From Paenibacillus planticolens (GTDB taxonomy: Bacteria > Bacillota > Bacilli > Paenibacillales > NBRC-103111), in contig NZ_WHNZ01000015.1 in assembly GCF_013141725.1 (NCBI RefSeq), forward strand, positions 62,001 through 126,000: a stretch of 64,000 nt of DNA. Reading direction: 5' to 3'. The translations under genes and the position numbers were made by a program. Of this stretch, positions 24,116 to 32,768 are shown piece by piece. The stretch's first letter is position 1; each line of letters starts with the position of its first letter. The notes under the pieces are model-generated. The model was not told the DNA's origin, made no database searches, and was given only the letters and a program-made list of their open reading frames with translations.

Positions 24116-24928
24116 TTACTTTACCTCTAATCCAACAAAAGCTTCGCGAACCCTGTTCCAGAACGGGAAAGGACGGAATCTTGCAAACTTCACTTTGACA
24201 TGGGAGGCTACACGGCAGCGGATCGAAACGACATCATTGCGCTGCATGTACTTATGATCAAGGGAAAGCAGCATATTTTGCTGAGCTTTCGGATAAATGT
24301 CGCAATGATGGTGCTTTGGCAAAATCATAGAGGAGCCAAGCGTTCTATAGACTCTGTTGTTGATAGAAGCAATCTCTGCGATTTGAATGGCTTCCAATGA
24401 TGGATGGACCATCGCTCCTCCTAAGCTTTTGTTATAAGCTGTACTGCCGGCTGGCGAGGAAATGCAGATACCGTCCCCGCGGAACATTTCGAACATTTCG
24501 TCGTTGATGTGCAAACGCGCAACTAGCGATACTTCGATGCCCCGCAGCGTAAATTCATTGAGCGCCAGATGCGTCTCCACGCCTTTGTCAGTCGTTATTT
24601 CGATTTCTACAACGGGATACTGAACAATATGAAGCTCCTCAGGGGTGCTCACACTGAACATGAGCGATGCGAGATGGTCTAATTCATTCGGTTTCCAATC
24701 TGCAAAAAAGCCCAGATGTCCTGTATGAATACCGACGAAGGCAATATGATCCAGTTGATGTACGTAATTATGAAAGGCTTGAAGCATCGTGCCATCCCCG
24801 CCAATGGAAAGGACGATGTCGGGATTCACTTCATCCCGGGGCATGCCTTGCTTGGCTGCGAGCGCATGGAACCGCGCTGTCAACTCTTTGGAGATATCAT
24901 CGCCTCGTTCAATGACGTTGTATTTCAA
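24116..24928 (-). CDS. nadK: NAD kinase
   Basis: A 270-residue NAD kinase. IVLSIGGDGTMLQAFH carries the GGDGT ATP-binding motif, GIHTGHLGFFADW and LNEFTLRG follow, and SSPAGSTAYNKSLGGA is the conserved substrate loop. It phosphorylates NAD to NADP. The gene lies 11 bases after the PilZ gene on the same strand, so the two are very likely cotranscribed. Length is typical of the short Gram-positive type (Bacillus YtdI/PpnKB class). Confidence 0.95.
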   Translation of the reverse strand: MKYNVIERGDDISKELTARFHALAAKQGMPRDEVNPDIVLSIGGDGTMLQAFHNYVHQLDHIAFVGIHTGHLGFFADWKPNELDHLASLMFSVSTPEELHIVQYPVVEIEITTDKGVETHLALNEFTLRGIEVSLVARLHINDEMFEMFRGDGICISSPAGSTAYNKSLGGAMVHPSLEAIQIAEIASINNRVYRTLGSSMILPKHHHCDIYPKAQQNMLLSLDHKYMQRNDVVSIRCRVASHVKVKFARFRPFPFWNRVREAFVGLEVK

Positions 24929-24939
24929 TCGTTTTCCTC

Positions 24940-25611
24940 CTATTGAAGCGTGCAGTATTTGTCAATTTCTTGCAGGATGGACTCTGGCGTATGCCGAAAT
25001 TTGGCAGCGACACGGTATAAATCGTTGCTGAAATTGGTCACCCTAACAATTTCACCATAGGCGGTAATCGGCCCGGGAAACCCTGACAGAATGAAGCTGA
25101 ACTCCAGAAATAAGGGATAAAAAAGCCGGTTCGTCGTAACAAAAGAAAGACCACCCGCGCTAATATCAAGCAGCTGTCCGGAGAAAGCGACGCCCTTGCG
25201 TGCGGATAAGCCGCGAATGCCGACAATTTGAAGCGTGATAGGTGTTCGAAGGGAGAGCTTTGCCCGGTTGTGCTGTCGGTTCTGATGCTGTTGAATATCT
25301 TCGGGAATAGAGAGCGTAAGGTAACAAATCGACTTTTTTAATTCAAGTTGTAGAAACTCAACATAGGTATAATATAAAATTCCGCGGTCTTTAAAAGAAA
25401 ATTCAATAAATGAAACATGTTCAAGTTTGTCGAATGGAAACAGTCCCGAAACTTCTAAACAAACGGTGAACGAGTCTACACCAATTTTATCAATGGAGAA
25501 ATTATCTTCATAGCAGAACGGCTGCCCATCTTTACATTCACCGACAACAATCAAATGACAGTCCGAATTCGGTGCGATATATGCCAATTCTAGTGCCTTA
25601 TTCCAATCCAT
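24940..25611 (-). CDS. PilZ domain protein, YcgR-like
   Basis: A 223-residue protein with an N-terminal beta-rich domain of the YcgR-N type and a C-terminal PilZ domain: QNRQHNRAKLSLRTPI fits the arginine-containing c-di-GMP switch and DISAGGLSF matches D/N-x-S-x2-G. PilZ proteins bind cyclic di-GMP and often brake motility or control exopolysaccharide. Arginine spacing (R-x3-R) is close to the RxxxR consensus. It is the first gene before nadK; a diguanylate cyclase gene lies 5.5 kb away. Confidence 0.75.
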   Translation of the reverse strand: MDWNKALELAYIAPNSDCHLIVVGECKDGQPFCYEDNFSIDKIGVDSFTVCLEVSGLFPFDKLEHVSFIEFSFKDRGILYYTYVEFLQLELKKSICYLTLSIPEDIQQHQNRQHNRAKLSLRTPITLQIVGIRGLSARKGVAFSGQLLDISAGGLSFVTTNRLFYPLFLEFSFILSGFPGPITAYGEIVRVTNFSNDLYRVAAKFRHTPESILQEIDKYCTLQ

Positions 25612-25700
25612 AGCATCACCAAGTGGTTAGATTTGCATTCATGAACGCATGCACATACCGTAAGTCCTCTTTTCATAATAATTTATAAAAGAAAATAAGA

Positions 25701-25720
25701 AAAGCCCCTAACGGGGCTTT
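25701..25720 (-). terminator. Terminator of the ylbJ-glgP transcript
   Basis: AAAGCCCC (25701-25708) and GGGGCTTT (25713-25720) form a stem; on the minus strand it is followed by TTCTTATTTTC. Confidence 0.8.
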
Positions 25721-25738
25721 ATCGGGGAAATCATACAT

Positions 25739-28339
25739 TTATTGCCAGGATAACGTGCTGGTGACTAATGAAAGCTCAAAGGAGTGGGCAAAGTTTGTCG
25801 AAACAGGCCGAACGCGAATGGAAAAATGCGGTCCGTGGATGAGATGTCCGGGAATCGTTGCTTTATAGCTCTGTACTTGCTCCACCAACACACCCGTAGG
25901 CTCCATGGCAATGATCCTCTGCTCCCATTTTTCTCCATTGTCCTCATAGTAAATGATTTCCACGGCTGTATCTTGCGGCCAAATGGGGCCGAAATGGACC
26001 TGCGCGGTAACTTCCTTCGTAGACGGCTTGATTTCGCTTAAAGGCACTTCGGTCGACAATTTGGCGGAACGGTCATCGATGCCGATGATTTTTACTTGAT
26101 ACCAGTTACTTCGGATAAACTGCTTGTAATCGGCAACCTTCGTCGCTACCTCGTAGTGATTGGCGACAAACAGACGTGCCCGGTCTGCTGTCGGCAAATA
26201 GGTTTCTTCCGTATAATCCTGAACCATCCGGTGTGTATTATACACAGGACTCAGCGATTGGATCGAGCGCTTCATCCGGTTGATCCATTGATGAGGGAGA
26301 TGTCCTTGATTGTAATACAAGGGAATGATTTCTTTCTCCAGGATGTGGTAGATGGATTGCGTATTTTCTTTCTCCTGCACCGCCCAGTCGGCAGAACCTG
26401 TTGAACCGATCGCCCAACCGTTCGTCCCGTTGTAGCCTTCCTCCCACCAGCCGTCAAGCACGCTAAAATTAAGAACCCCGTTCATAGCCGCTTTTTGCCC
26501 GCTCGTGCCGCTGGCTTCAAGGGGCCTTCTAGGGTTGTTCAGCCAGACATCTACGCCTTGTACGAGGTAGCGGGCCATATGCATGTCGTAGTTCTCAAGC
26601 ATGACGACTTTGCCTTGGAATTCCTTCATTTGCGAAATGCGGTAAATTTCACGGATAAGCTCCTGACCGGGATAATCAGCTGGGTGAGCTTTGCCGGCAA
26701 ATATGAATTGGACCGGTCGGTCGGGATCATTGATTAATTTCTTCAGCCGGTACAAATCATTAAATATGAGATTTGCCCGCTTGTATGTGGCAAATCTTCT
26801 GGCAAATCCGATGGTCAAGGCTTTAGGATTCAAATACTGTCTGACTTCCGCAATGCGCTCCTCCGATTCTCCGTTGCGCTTGCGCTGCTCCATCAAATTG
26901 TGGCGGGCGAAGCGAATCAGGTTATCTTTCAGCTGCTGATGCACTTTCCAGACGGACTCGTCGGGAATGACCTCAACTTGCTGCCATTGATGCCTGTTGC
27001 TTTGCTCCTCCCGCCATGTGCCCGGCAGGAAGCGATCCAGTAGCTCTTTCCAACCCGGAGCTGTCCACGTATCCAAGTGAACCCCATTCGTAATAGAGCC
27101 GATAGGAACTTCATTAGCATCAATGTGACCGTGAAATTCTTTGAACATATCTCGCGATACTTGCCCGTGCAGTTTACTGACGCCATTGCGCAGTCCGGCT
27201 GTATTCAGGGCCAAATGCGTCATATTAAACTGGCCAGTGTGATGGTCAAGTCCGAGTGTGACAATGGCTTGTTTATGGCGCGGCAGCTCATGAAACAGCG
27301 GCCCGAGATAGTGCTCCACCATCCCGATCGAGAACGTGTCGTGCCCCGCAGGCACCGGCGTATGGGTGGTGAATACGGTAGCGGAGCGTACGGTTTCCAC
27401 CGCCACGTGGAAAGGAAGACCCAGATGCAGCAGCTCCCTTAACCGCTCCAGGGCGAGGAAAGCCGCGTGGCCTTCGTTGATGTGATACACATTAGGATAG
27501 ATGCCCAGCGCGCGAAGCGCCTTAATGCCGCCAATGCCAAGCACAATTTCCTGAGCGATCCGGGTATCTTGATTCCCGCCGTATAACTGAGCGGTGAGCT
27601 CTTTGTCTGCCGGACTGTTGGCCTCATGATCGGCGTCTAGTAAATAGATCTGGTTGCGGCCTACTTGCACCTGCCAAATCTGCAAGGTGATGGCGCGGCC
27701 GGGCATATCGATTGAGATGGTGCGGTGAACGCCTTCATGAAGAACGGGCGCGATCGGCAGCTTGGCGAAGTCGTACTCAAATAATTCGCTTTGCTGTCCG
27801 CCGGATGCATCGATTTTTTGCGTAAAATACCCTTTTTTATACAGCAGGCCGACACCGACTAACGGAATGCCCAAATCGCTTGCCGATTTCGCATGATCGC
27901 CAGCCAAAATACCGAGGCCTCCCGAATAGATCGGCAAAGATTCATGAAAGCCGAATTCGGCGGAGAAGTAGGCAACCTGCACATAGCCGCGATCTCCGTG
28001 TTGTCTTTGGAACCAGGTGGGACCGTTCAAATAGTCGTCGAATTTGCTCATCACTTGTCGATACTGAGTTAGAAACTCCGCATTATTGCTTAATTCATCG
28101 AGCCTGGCATCGTCCAAATCGTAAAGGAGGCGAACCGGATTATGGCCGGCTTGAGCCCATTTTACAGGATCCATTTGTGCAAAAAGCTGCAAGGCATCAT
28201 GGTTCCAACTGAACCATAAATTGATGGCCAGCTCAGACAAGCGCTCAATCGCAGGCGGCAACGGTTTTGCTACTTTGAGGATGGCGTTTTGCATATCTGG
28301 ATGTTCACTCCCTTTATGATCAGAATTGTAATTACCCAT
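25739..28339 (-). CDS. glgP: Alpha-glucan (glycogen/maltodextrin) phosphorylase
   Basis: An 866-residue GT35 phosphorylase of the 'alpha-glucan family phosphorylase' type, with the DUF3417 N-terminal domain (LSELAINLWFSWNHDALQLF) ahead of the catalytic core. VAYFSAEFGFHESLPIYSGGLGILAGDHAKSASDLG, HINEGHAAFLALE and the pyridoxal-phosphate region NPRRPLEASGTSGQKAAMNG are visible. It releases glucose-1-phosphate from storage or imported glucans. ATG 28339 has GGAGG 10 bases upstream and lies one base after the ylbJ stop. No other glycogen gene is nearby. Confidence 0.92.
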   Translation of the reverse strand: MGNYNSDHKGSEHPDMQNAILKVAKPLPPAIERLSELAINLWFSWNHDALQLFAQMDPVKWAQAGHNPVRLLYDLDDARLDELSNNAEFLTQYRQVMSKFDDYLNGPTWFQRQHGDRGYVQVAYFSAEFGFHESLPIYSGGLGILAGDHAKSASDLGIPLVGVGLLYKKGYFTQKIDASGGQQSELFEYDFAKLPIAPVLHEGVHRTISIDMPGRAITLQIWQVQVGRNQIYLLDADHEANSPADKELTAQLYGGNQDTRIAQEIVLGIGGIKALRALGIYPNVYHINEGHAAFLALERLRELLHLGLPFHVAVETVRSATVFTTHTPVPAGHDTFSIGMVEHYLGPLFHELPRHKQAIVTLGLDHHTGQFNMTHLALNTAGLRNGVSKLHGQVSRDMFKEFHGHIDANEVPIGSITNGVHLDTWTAPGWKELLDRFLPGTWREEQSNRHQWQQVEVIPDESVWKVHQQLKDNLIRFARHNLMEQRKRNGESEERIAEVRQYLNPKALTIGFARRFATYKRANLIFNDLYRLKKLINDPDRPVQFIFAGKAHPADYPGQELIREIYRISQMKEFQGKVVMLENYDMHMARYLVQGVDVWLNNPRRPLEASGTSGQKAAMNGVLNFSVLDGWWEEGYNGTNGWAIGSTGSADWAVQEKENTQSIYHILEKEIIPLYYNQGHLPHQWINRMKRSIQSLSPVYNTHRMVQDYTEETYLPTADRARLFVANHYEVATKVADYKQFIRSNWYQVKIIGIDDRSAKLSTEVPLSEIKPSTKEVTAQVHFGPIWPQDTAVEIIYYEDNGEKWEQRIIAMEPTGVLVEQVQSYKATIPGHLIHGPHFSIRVRPVSTNFAHSFELSLVTSTLSWQ

Positions 28340-28340
28340 A

Positions 28341-29579
28341 TTATCTTGTTCCTCCAGCCTTTTCATACACGAGTCTAAGTAAGGAATATGCAGCAAAGAG
28401 CCCCGCAATGACTGTAAAAGCAGCCAGGATGGCCGTTCCGCTCACAGGCAGCAGCAGTCTGAGATAGCTGAGAACGGGAGAAGAGGGATCGTATTGCGGC
28501 AGGAAAACAGCTTTTGAGCCTCGGAAGACCTGCATAGGCTCCCAAATAACGAGCACAATCGCTGCGGAGAGCAGGGCGTGGATCATTCGCGCAATGAGAA
28601 AAGGCATATAGCGTAAGTTGGTATGACTCAACAGGCTGACAATTTGCGCATGAACCGACATGCCGCCCCAGGACAAGATAAAAGCCCCGATCGCGACTTT
28701 GCTGGACAGCGCTAGCGCCGCCGGAGCGTTCCCCGCAGCCTTCGCGCCAATCGTCACCTCGAACAGGCCGTTCATGACAGCTTGAGAAAGTTCAAGGGGC
28801 AGTCCCGTAAACCGCAAGATGGAATCGATAAGCAGGTACATCGCGTTCATGACGCTAGCTTCGGTTAAGACCGTCAATACGACAGAGAAGAAGACAACAA
28901 GTCCACCTACGACGAAAATTAAATTGAACGAGTGAAGGATGGATTGACTGAGAAGCTCGCCTATCGATCTTCCATCGGATAAGCGCGCCGTGTGCATGGA
29001 ATCGAATGCGCGCTTCCACATGCTGCCTTTACCGGCGCTCTTTTGCTCGGTAGACGGGCTTTTCCTTCCGTGGAATCGCATGATAAGCCCGATCAGGAGG
29101 GAGCCTCCATAATGGGCTACAGCCAGAATGATGGCCAATGAGGCATCATGGAAGAAGCCTATGGAAACAGCTCCGATCAAGAAGATCGGGTCAGAGCTTG
29201 TTGTAAATGCGACGAGCCGTTCCCCCTCTTCGCGGTTCACGAGTTTTTGCGTCCACAGCTGGGAGGTCAATTTGGCGGCGACAGGGTAGCCGGCTGCGAA
29301 GCCCATAGCGACGACGAAACCGCCGATACCTGGGATACGGAACACGGGGCGCATGATCGGATCAAGAAGTGTGCCGAAGAAATGAACGATGCCAAAGCCA
29401 AGCAGAATTTCGGAGATCACGAAGAAGGGAAAGAGTGCGGGAAAGAGCACATCCCACCAGATGGAAACACCGCGTAAGGCTGCCTGAAGGCCGGCATGAG
29501 GAAACGCAAATAAGCATAGAATAATGGCTATAACGACAAAAGCCATGAGTAACGCCGCGGTAAAGTTTCGTTTCTCCAT
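28341..29579 (-). CDS. ylbJ: Sporulation integral membrane protein YlbJ
   Basis: A 412-residue protein with about ten hydrophobic segments and the nucleoside-transporter gate-like pattern WWDVLFPALFPFFVISEILLGFG, GYPVAAKLTSQL and TTSSDPIFLIGAV, characteristic of YlbJ. In Bacillus, YlbJ is a sigma-E-controlled protein needed for heat-resistant spores. I chose ATG 29579; the in-frame TTG at 29603 lies at the edge of the AGGAGGAGGTG ribosome-binding site. It is followed one base later by glgP, a non-sporulation partner. Confidence 0.88.
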   Translation of the reverse strand: MEKRNFTAALLMAFVVIAIILCLFAFPHAGLQAALRGVSIWWDVLFPALFPFFVISEILLGFGIVHFFGTLLDPIMRPVFRIPGIGGFVVAMGFAAGYPVAAKLTSQLWTQKLVNREEGERLVAFTTSSDPIFLIGAVSIGFFHDASLAIILAVAHYGGSLLIGLIMRFHGRKSPSTEQKSAGKGSMWKRAFDSMHTARLSDGRSIGELLSQSILHSFNLIFVVGGLVVFFSVVLTVLTEASVMNAMYLLIDSILRFTGLPLELSQAVMNGLFEVTIGAKAAGNAPAALALSSKVAIGAFILSWGGMSVHAQIVSLLSHTNLRYMPFLIARMIHALLSAAIVLVIWEPMQVFRGSKAVFLPQYDPSSPVLSYLRLLLPVSGTAILAAFTVIAGLFAAYSLLRLVYEKAGGTR

Positions 29580-29677
29580 GGAACTTTTACACCTCCTCCT
29601 CAACTATATGAGAGGGATGGGACATACATGCCGGCCCAAAAAACTTAGACTTTGGTACTGTTATGAGAACGGTTTTA

Positions 29678-29702
29678 TGGTAAAATAGGACTAGTACTAG
29701 TC
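29678..29702 (+). promoter_or_regulatory. Extended -10 promoter with a perfect 14-bp palindrome at the start site
   Basis: TGGTAAAAT (29678-29686) is an extended -10 box and GACTAGTACTAGTC (29689-29702) is an exact palindrome immediately downstream, where transcription would begin. The position fits a repressor operator controlling the small gene at 29732 and perhaps the truncated haemoglobin. Confidence 0.5.
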
Positions 29703-29731
29703 TTATATCCTAGGCAACGGGAGTGATTCAA

Positions 29732-29830
29732 ATGACAGGTGTCATTGCCGGATTGGCTGTTTGCATGTTTGTGTTTGTCATTCGCGAAACGCTCATGCCT
29801 ACAGGTGATGAGGATGTAGAATATTATTAA
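29732..29830 (+). CDS. Small membrane protein (32 residues)
   Basis: ATG 29732 is preceded by CGGGAGTG. The product has one hydrophobic helix (VIAGLAVCMFVFVI) and an acidic, tyrosine-ending tail (GDEDVEYY). The stop lies 27 bases before the truncated-haemoglobin start and a promoter with palindrome lies just upstream, so it looks like the first gene of that operon. I do not recognise a family. Confidence 0.5.
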   Translation: MTGVIAGLAVCMFVFVIRETLMPTGDEDVEYY

Positions 29831-29857
29831 GTCATTACGAGCAGAGAGGATTTCACC

Positions 29858-30250
29858 ATGTCAGAGCAAGATCGCAGTACGCTTTTTGAATTGATGGGGG
29901 GAGCAGAGACGGTTCGCCGAATTGTGGAGGCATTCTATCCGAAAGTACAGAATCATCCCTTGTTGGCACCGTTGTTCCCCTCCGACATCGAACCTGTTAT
30001 GGATAAACAATATATGTTTTTAAGCCAATTTTTCGGAGGTCCGACCTTGTATTCGGATGTCCATGGGCACCCTATGATGAGAGCCAGGCATATGGCTTTT
30101 CCCATTACAGTGGAACGTGCGGATGCATGGTTAGGCTGCATGGCTGAAGCTATGCAGGAAGTCGGCTTGCCGGATGAGCTCCGGGATTTTTTGCTGCAAC
30201 GGCTGAAAGGCTCCGCTTATCACTTTGTGAACACACCTGAAGATGAATAG
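29858..30250 (+). CDS. Group II truncated haemoglobin (YjbI-like)
   Basis: A 130-residue globin with ELMGGAETVRRIVEAFYPKV, FLSQFFGGPTLYSD and the proximal-histidine helix HPMMRARHMAFPI, followed by the tryptophan of the G helix (ADAWLGCM). This pattern is that of group II (trHbO) globins, heme proteins that bind oxygen and detoxify peroxide or nitric oxide. AGAGAGGA precedes the ATG. It is followed by a zinc-ribbon protein gene on the same strand. Confidence 0.92.
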   Translation: MSEQDRSTLFELMGGAETVRRIVEAFYPKVQNHPLLAPLFPSDIEPVMDKQYMFLSQFFGGPTLYSDVHGHPMMRARHMAFPITVERADAWLGCMAEAMQEVGLPDELRDFLLQRLKGSAYHFVNTPEDE

Positions 30251-30294
30251 TTCTTCTTTCCCACACTTTTTCAGAAATGAGGCGGGGTTTCAAG

Positions 30295-30996
30295 ATGGTT
30301 GAACCTTTGTATGAGATTTCAGTGAAATGTACTTATTGCGACAATTCCTTCAAATCGATGAAGGTTCGCCCCAGTTTCAAAAAAGCGAGTAAAACAGACG
30401 CCGATTTCTGCGTTCATTATAAGGATATCAACCCCGACTACTATGTGGTGAGGATCTGTCCTTACTGCGGCTATGCGCATACCGAAAACTTTTCAGATAA
30501 ATGGAAACCGGCTCAACGGGAAACCTTTTACGAGAGAGTCGCGAAGAACTGGTCGGTGCGCAGTTACAGCGGAGAAAGAACGTGGGAAGAAACGATTCAG
30601 AGCTATAAGCTGGCCTTGCTCAGCGCGCAGATCAAAGAGGAGAAATCCCGTGTTATTGCAGGACTTCTACACCATTTGGCATGGCTGTACAGAGCCAAAG
30701 GGGATTGGGAGCAAGAGAAGCGATTCTTGGCCTTTGCACTGGACGCCTACGTTCACGTATATGAGAATGAAGGTATGGAACTCAATAATGCCAGGCTGAT
30801 GTATTTAATGGGCGAACTCAACCGCAGATTGGGCCATTTCAATGAGGCGGTCAAATGGTTTTCACGCATTATCAATGACCGTAAGATTATGGATGCCGCG
30901 ATGATTCGCGCGAGCCGTGAGCAGTGGGTCGTTACCCGCGAAGATATGCTGGCGATTCGTATGGAGCTGCCGGAGGAAATGAAACAAGCTACTTAA
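30295..30996 (+). CDS. DUF2225 family protein with zinc ribbons and TPR-like repeats
   Basis: A 233-residue protein. KCTYCDNSF and ICPYCGYAH form two CxxC pairs, a split zinc ribbon, and the C-terminal part is alpha-helical with repeats such as AGLLHHLAWLYRAKGDWEQEKRFLAFAL typical of TPR units. DUF2225 proteins are conserved in Firmicutes; the function is unknown. I chose ATG 30295 because the in-frame ATG at 30277 begins the GAGGCGGGG ribosome-binding sequence. Confidence 0.82.
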   Translation: MVEPLYEISVKCTYCDNSFKSMKVRPSFKKASKTDADFCVHYKDINPDYYVVRICPYCGYAHTENFSDKWKPAQRETFYERVAKNWSVRSYSGERTWEETIQSYKLALLSAQIKEEKSRVIAGLLHHLAWLYRAKGDWEQEKRFLAFALDAYVHVYENEGMELNNARLMYLMGELNRRLGHFNEAVKWFSRIINDRKIMDAAMIRASREQWVVTREDMLAIRMELPEEMKQAT

Positions 30997-31013
30997 GAAC
31001 TGTGAGTTAAATC

Positions 31014-31077
31014 AAATGAACGCTTGTCTATGTGATGGGAAATTGCGATCCCTTGCATAGTTAAGCGTTCATTTTTT
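31014..31077 (+). terminator. Bidirectional terminator
   Basis: AAATGAACGCTT (31014-31025) and AAGCGTTCATTT (31063-31074) are exact complements, followed by T residues; the loop contains a second stem-loop. It separates two convergent genes and overlaps the end of the diguanylate cyclase gene. Confidence 0.8.
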
Positions 31078-32167
31078 GATTAAGGGCTTGGATTTCAGTG
31101 TAGTGGGTGTAGCGATTTTTCCCTTGATGTTTGGATTCATAAAGGGCTTGGTCCGCTTCATAGATCAATTGAGTCAATTCGGACTGGGTGGATTCCGCGG
31201 TAGAAATGCCGATTGAGATGGTAATGGGGGCTGCGATCGACTGATTCTTATCTTGAAATGCTTCAGCAGCCAGAAAGCATAATCGCTGTGCGTATAAGCC
31301 CAGCCGGACCGGGTCCGACTCCGTGCAGAGAAGAATAAACTCTTCCCCGCCATATCTTGCAAGGTAATCCTCTTCATGGATATGATGGCGTAGGACATGG
31401 CTGATTTCTCTGAGCAGCTGATCGCCCTCCAGATGTCCGAAGAGATCGTTATATTGTTTGAAATTATCCAGATCAATCATCATGATGGACATTTTCCGTT
31501 TGAGCAGCGCACTGCTCGCAATCGGCATAAAGCTGCGCAGATTCGGCAGCTTGGTTAGGTTGTCCTGATTGGCTTGCAGCTCCATCTGGCGCTGCATCCG
31601 CCAGCTTTTATTCTCGTCATTCACCATCATGATAACCGTGATGAAAGTTGCGGAGATGATGGCCAGCATAAAAAGCTGATCCCCCATATACAGCCAGGAC
31701 AATCCGCTTATGAAAAGTCCGTGTATCAGCAGACGCATGAGAAAGACATAAGTGCATATTTGAAGCCCATGACGAATAGGAATGTCCAAGAAGCCGCTCT
31801 GATATTCTTTATTATGAAACAAGGAGCTTATGAGCGCAGGGGCTAACAGATCTTGGGCGATGTTGAACCACACATGGCTTTCATGCGAAATGAAGCCGAA
31901 ACCCATCGGTAAGACCGTTGACAGCAGGGCAATCGGCAGCCCATATCGCAGGCCGGCCATGAAGATGGGCAAGGAGCGTAAATCAATCAAACCGAGCGGC
32001 TCAGGCAGAGGTTCCAACATCATGATGATACAAGCGAGGCCGGTAAGTAAAGGGGCAAGAAGCTGCTCGAAGGAATCGGCCAGCATCTTGCTGCGAACTT
32101 TCATCGCCACGTAATTCAGCGTAATTAACGTGCATGCACTTGTCAAAGGAACGAGATACTCATTCAT
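31061..32167 (-). CDS. Membrane diguanylate cyclase (GGDEF)
   Basis: A 368-residue protein with a hydrophobic N-terminal half of about six transmembrane helices resembling the 5TM-LYT/YhcK sensor type, followed by a GGDEF domain: MIDLDNFKQYNDLFGHLEGDQLL and ARYGGEEFILLC, an active-site GGEEF variant expected to be catalytic. An RxxD inhibitory site is not evident at the usual place. It should make cyclic di-GMP in response to a membrane signal. No partner gene is adjacent. Confidence 0.87.
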   Translation of the reverse strand: MNEYLVPLTSACTLITLNYVAMKVRSKMLADSFEQLLAPLLTGLACIIMMLEPLPEPLGLIDLRSLPIFMAGLRYGLPIALLSTVLPMGFGFISHESHVWFNIAQDLLAPALISSLFHNKEYQSGFLDIPIRHGLQICTYVFLMRLLIHGLFISGLSWLYMGDQLFMLAIISATFITVIMMVNDENKSWRMQRQMELQANQDNLTKLPNLRSFMPIASSALLKRKMSIMMIDLDNFKQYNDLFGHLEGDQLLREISHVLRHHIHEEDYLARYGGEEFILLCTESDPVRLGLYAQRLCFLAAEAFQDKNQSIAAPITISIGISTAESTQSELTQLIYEADQALYESKHQGKNRYTHYTEIQALNQKMNA

Positions 32168-32198
32168 AGGAACTCTTTCTACTCCTTGCGCTTGAAAG

Positions 32199-32444
32199 CT
32201 ACGATTGTTTCGTTCGTATAGCGGTGTCCGCCAATATATAATCGCGGTCTGTGTCGACGAGCGTCAGCTTGTTATGACAGCAGGGGAATACAAGCAGCTT
32301 TTTCTTGCCTTCGTGAATGGATTTCAGTTCGTGGACTTTCAGCGGCAGCAGCACATTGGGGCTATGGCAAAACGGACATTCGGCCACATAAACGTCCTTC
32401 ATAACAATGTCATAAGGCCATGTGTTTGCAAAAGGAAACAGCAT
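32199..32444 (-). CDS. Small conserved CxxC protein
   Basis: An 81-residue soluble protein with CPFCHSPNVLLPLKV and a later FPCCHNKL, which together can form a four-cysteine zinc site with histidines, then LVDTDRDYILADT. I recognise it only as a small conserved Firmicute zinc-ribbon-like protein without a named function. It begins 4 bases after the yycC stop, so the two are cotranscribed. The start at 32444 is not preceded by a strong ribosome-binding site and probably depends on translational coupling. Confidence 0.65.
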   Translation of the reverse strand: MLFPFANTWPYDIVMKDVYVAECPFCHSPNVLLPLKVHELKSIHEGKKKLLVFPCCHNKLTLVDTDRDYILADTAIRTKQS

Positions 32445-32448
32445 TAGC

Positions 32449-32613
32449 TTACTTCGATTCCGGTTCGCTTTGTTCCGAAGCGGAAGATTTCGCGAGCTCT
32501 GCTAATTTTTGAAGTAAAATATGTTGTGGCATATGCATGAGATGTTCCAACGGCACCTTAAGCTGTTCAGCAAGCTTGACGGCTGTTTCTGGAGATATTT
32601 GTAACGGTTTCAT
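32449..32613 (-). CDS. yycC: YycC family protein
   Basis: A 54-residue protein reading MKPLQISPETAVKLAEQL then VPLEHLMHMPQHILLQKLAEL, the conserved body of the YycC family, with a short Ser/Glu tail. Function is unknown; it is a helical peptide conserved in Bacilli. The stop lies 4 bases before the next gene, with which it forms a two-gene unit. Confidence 0.75.
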   Translation of the reverse strand: MKPLQISPETAVKLAEQLKVPLEHLMHMPQHILLQKLAELAKSSASEQSEPESK

Positions 32614-32768
32614 TGTAGTTGATCACACCATCCTGTTCCGATTTTTTTGCAGGAACTATATTTCATTGAATCATACTTTTTACCTAGAAGCAATGAATAA
32701 GATTACGATGATTGCTCCTGATGCGCCGTTTATGATTTAATAAAAGATGGAAAGGAAAGGTGATAGCT

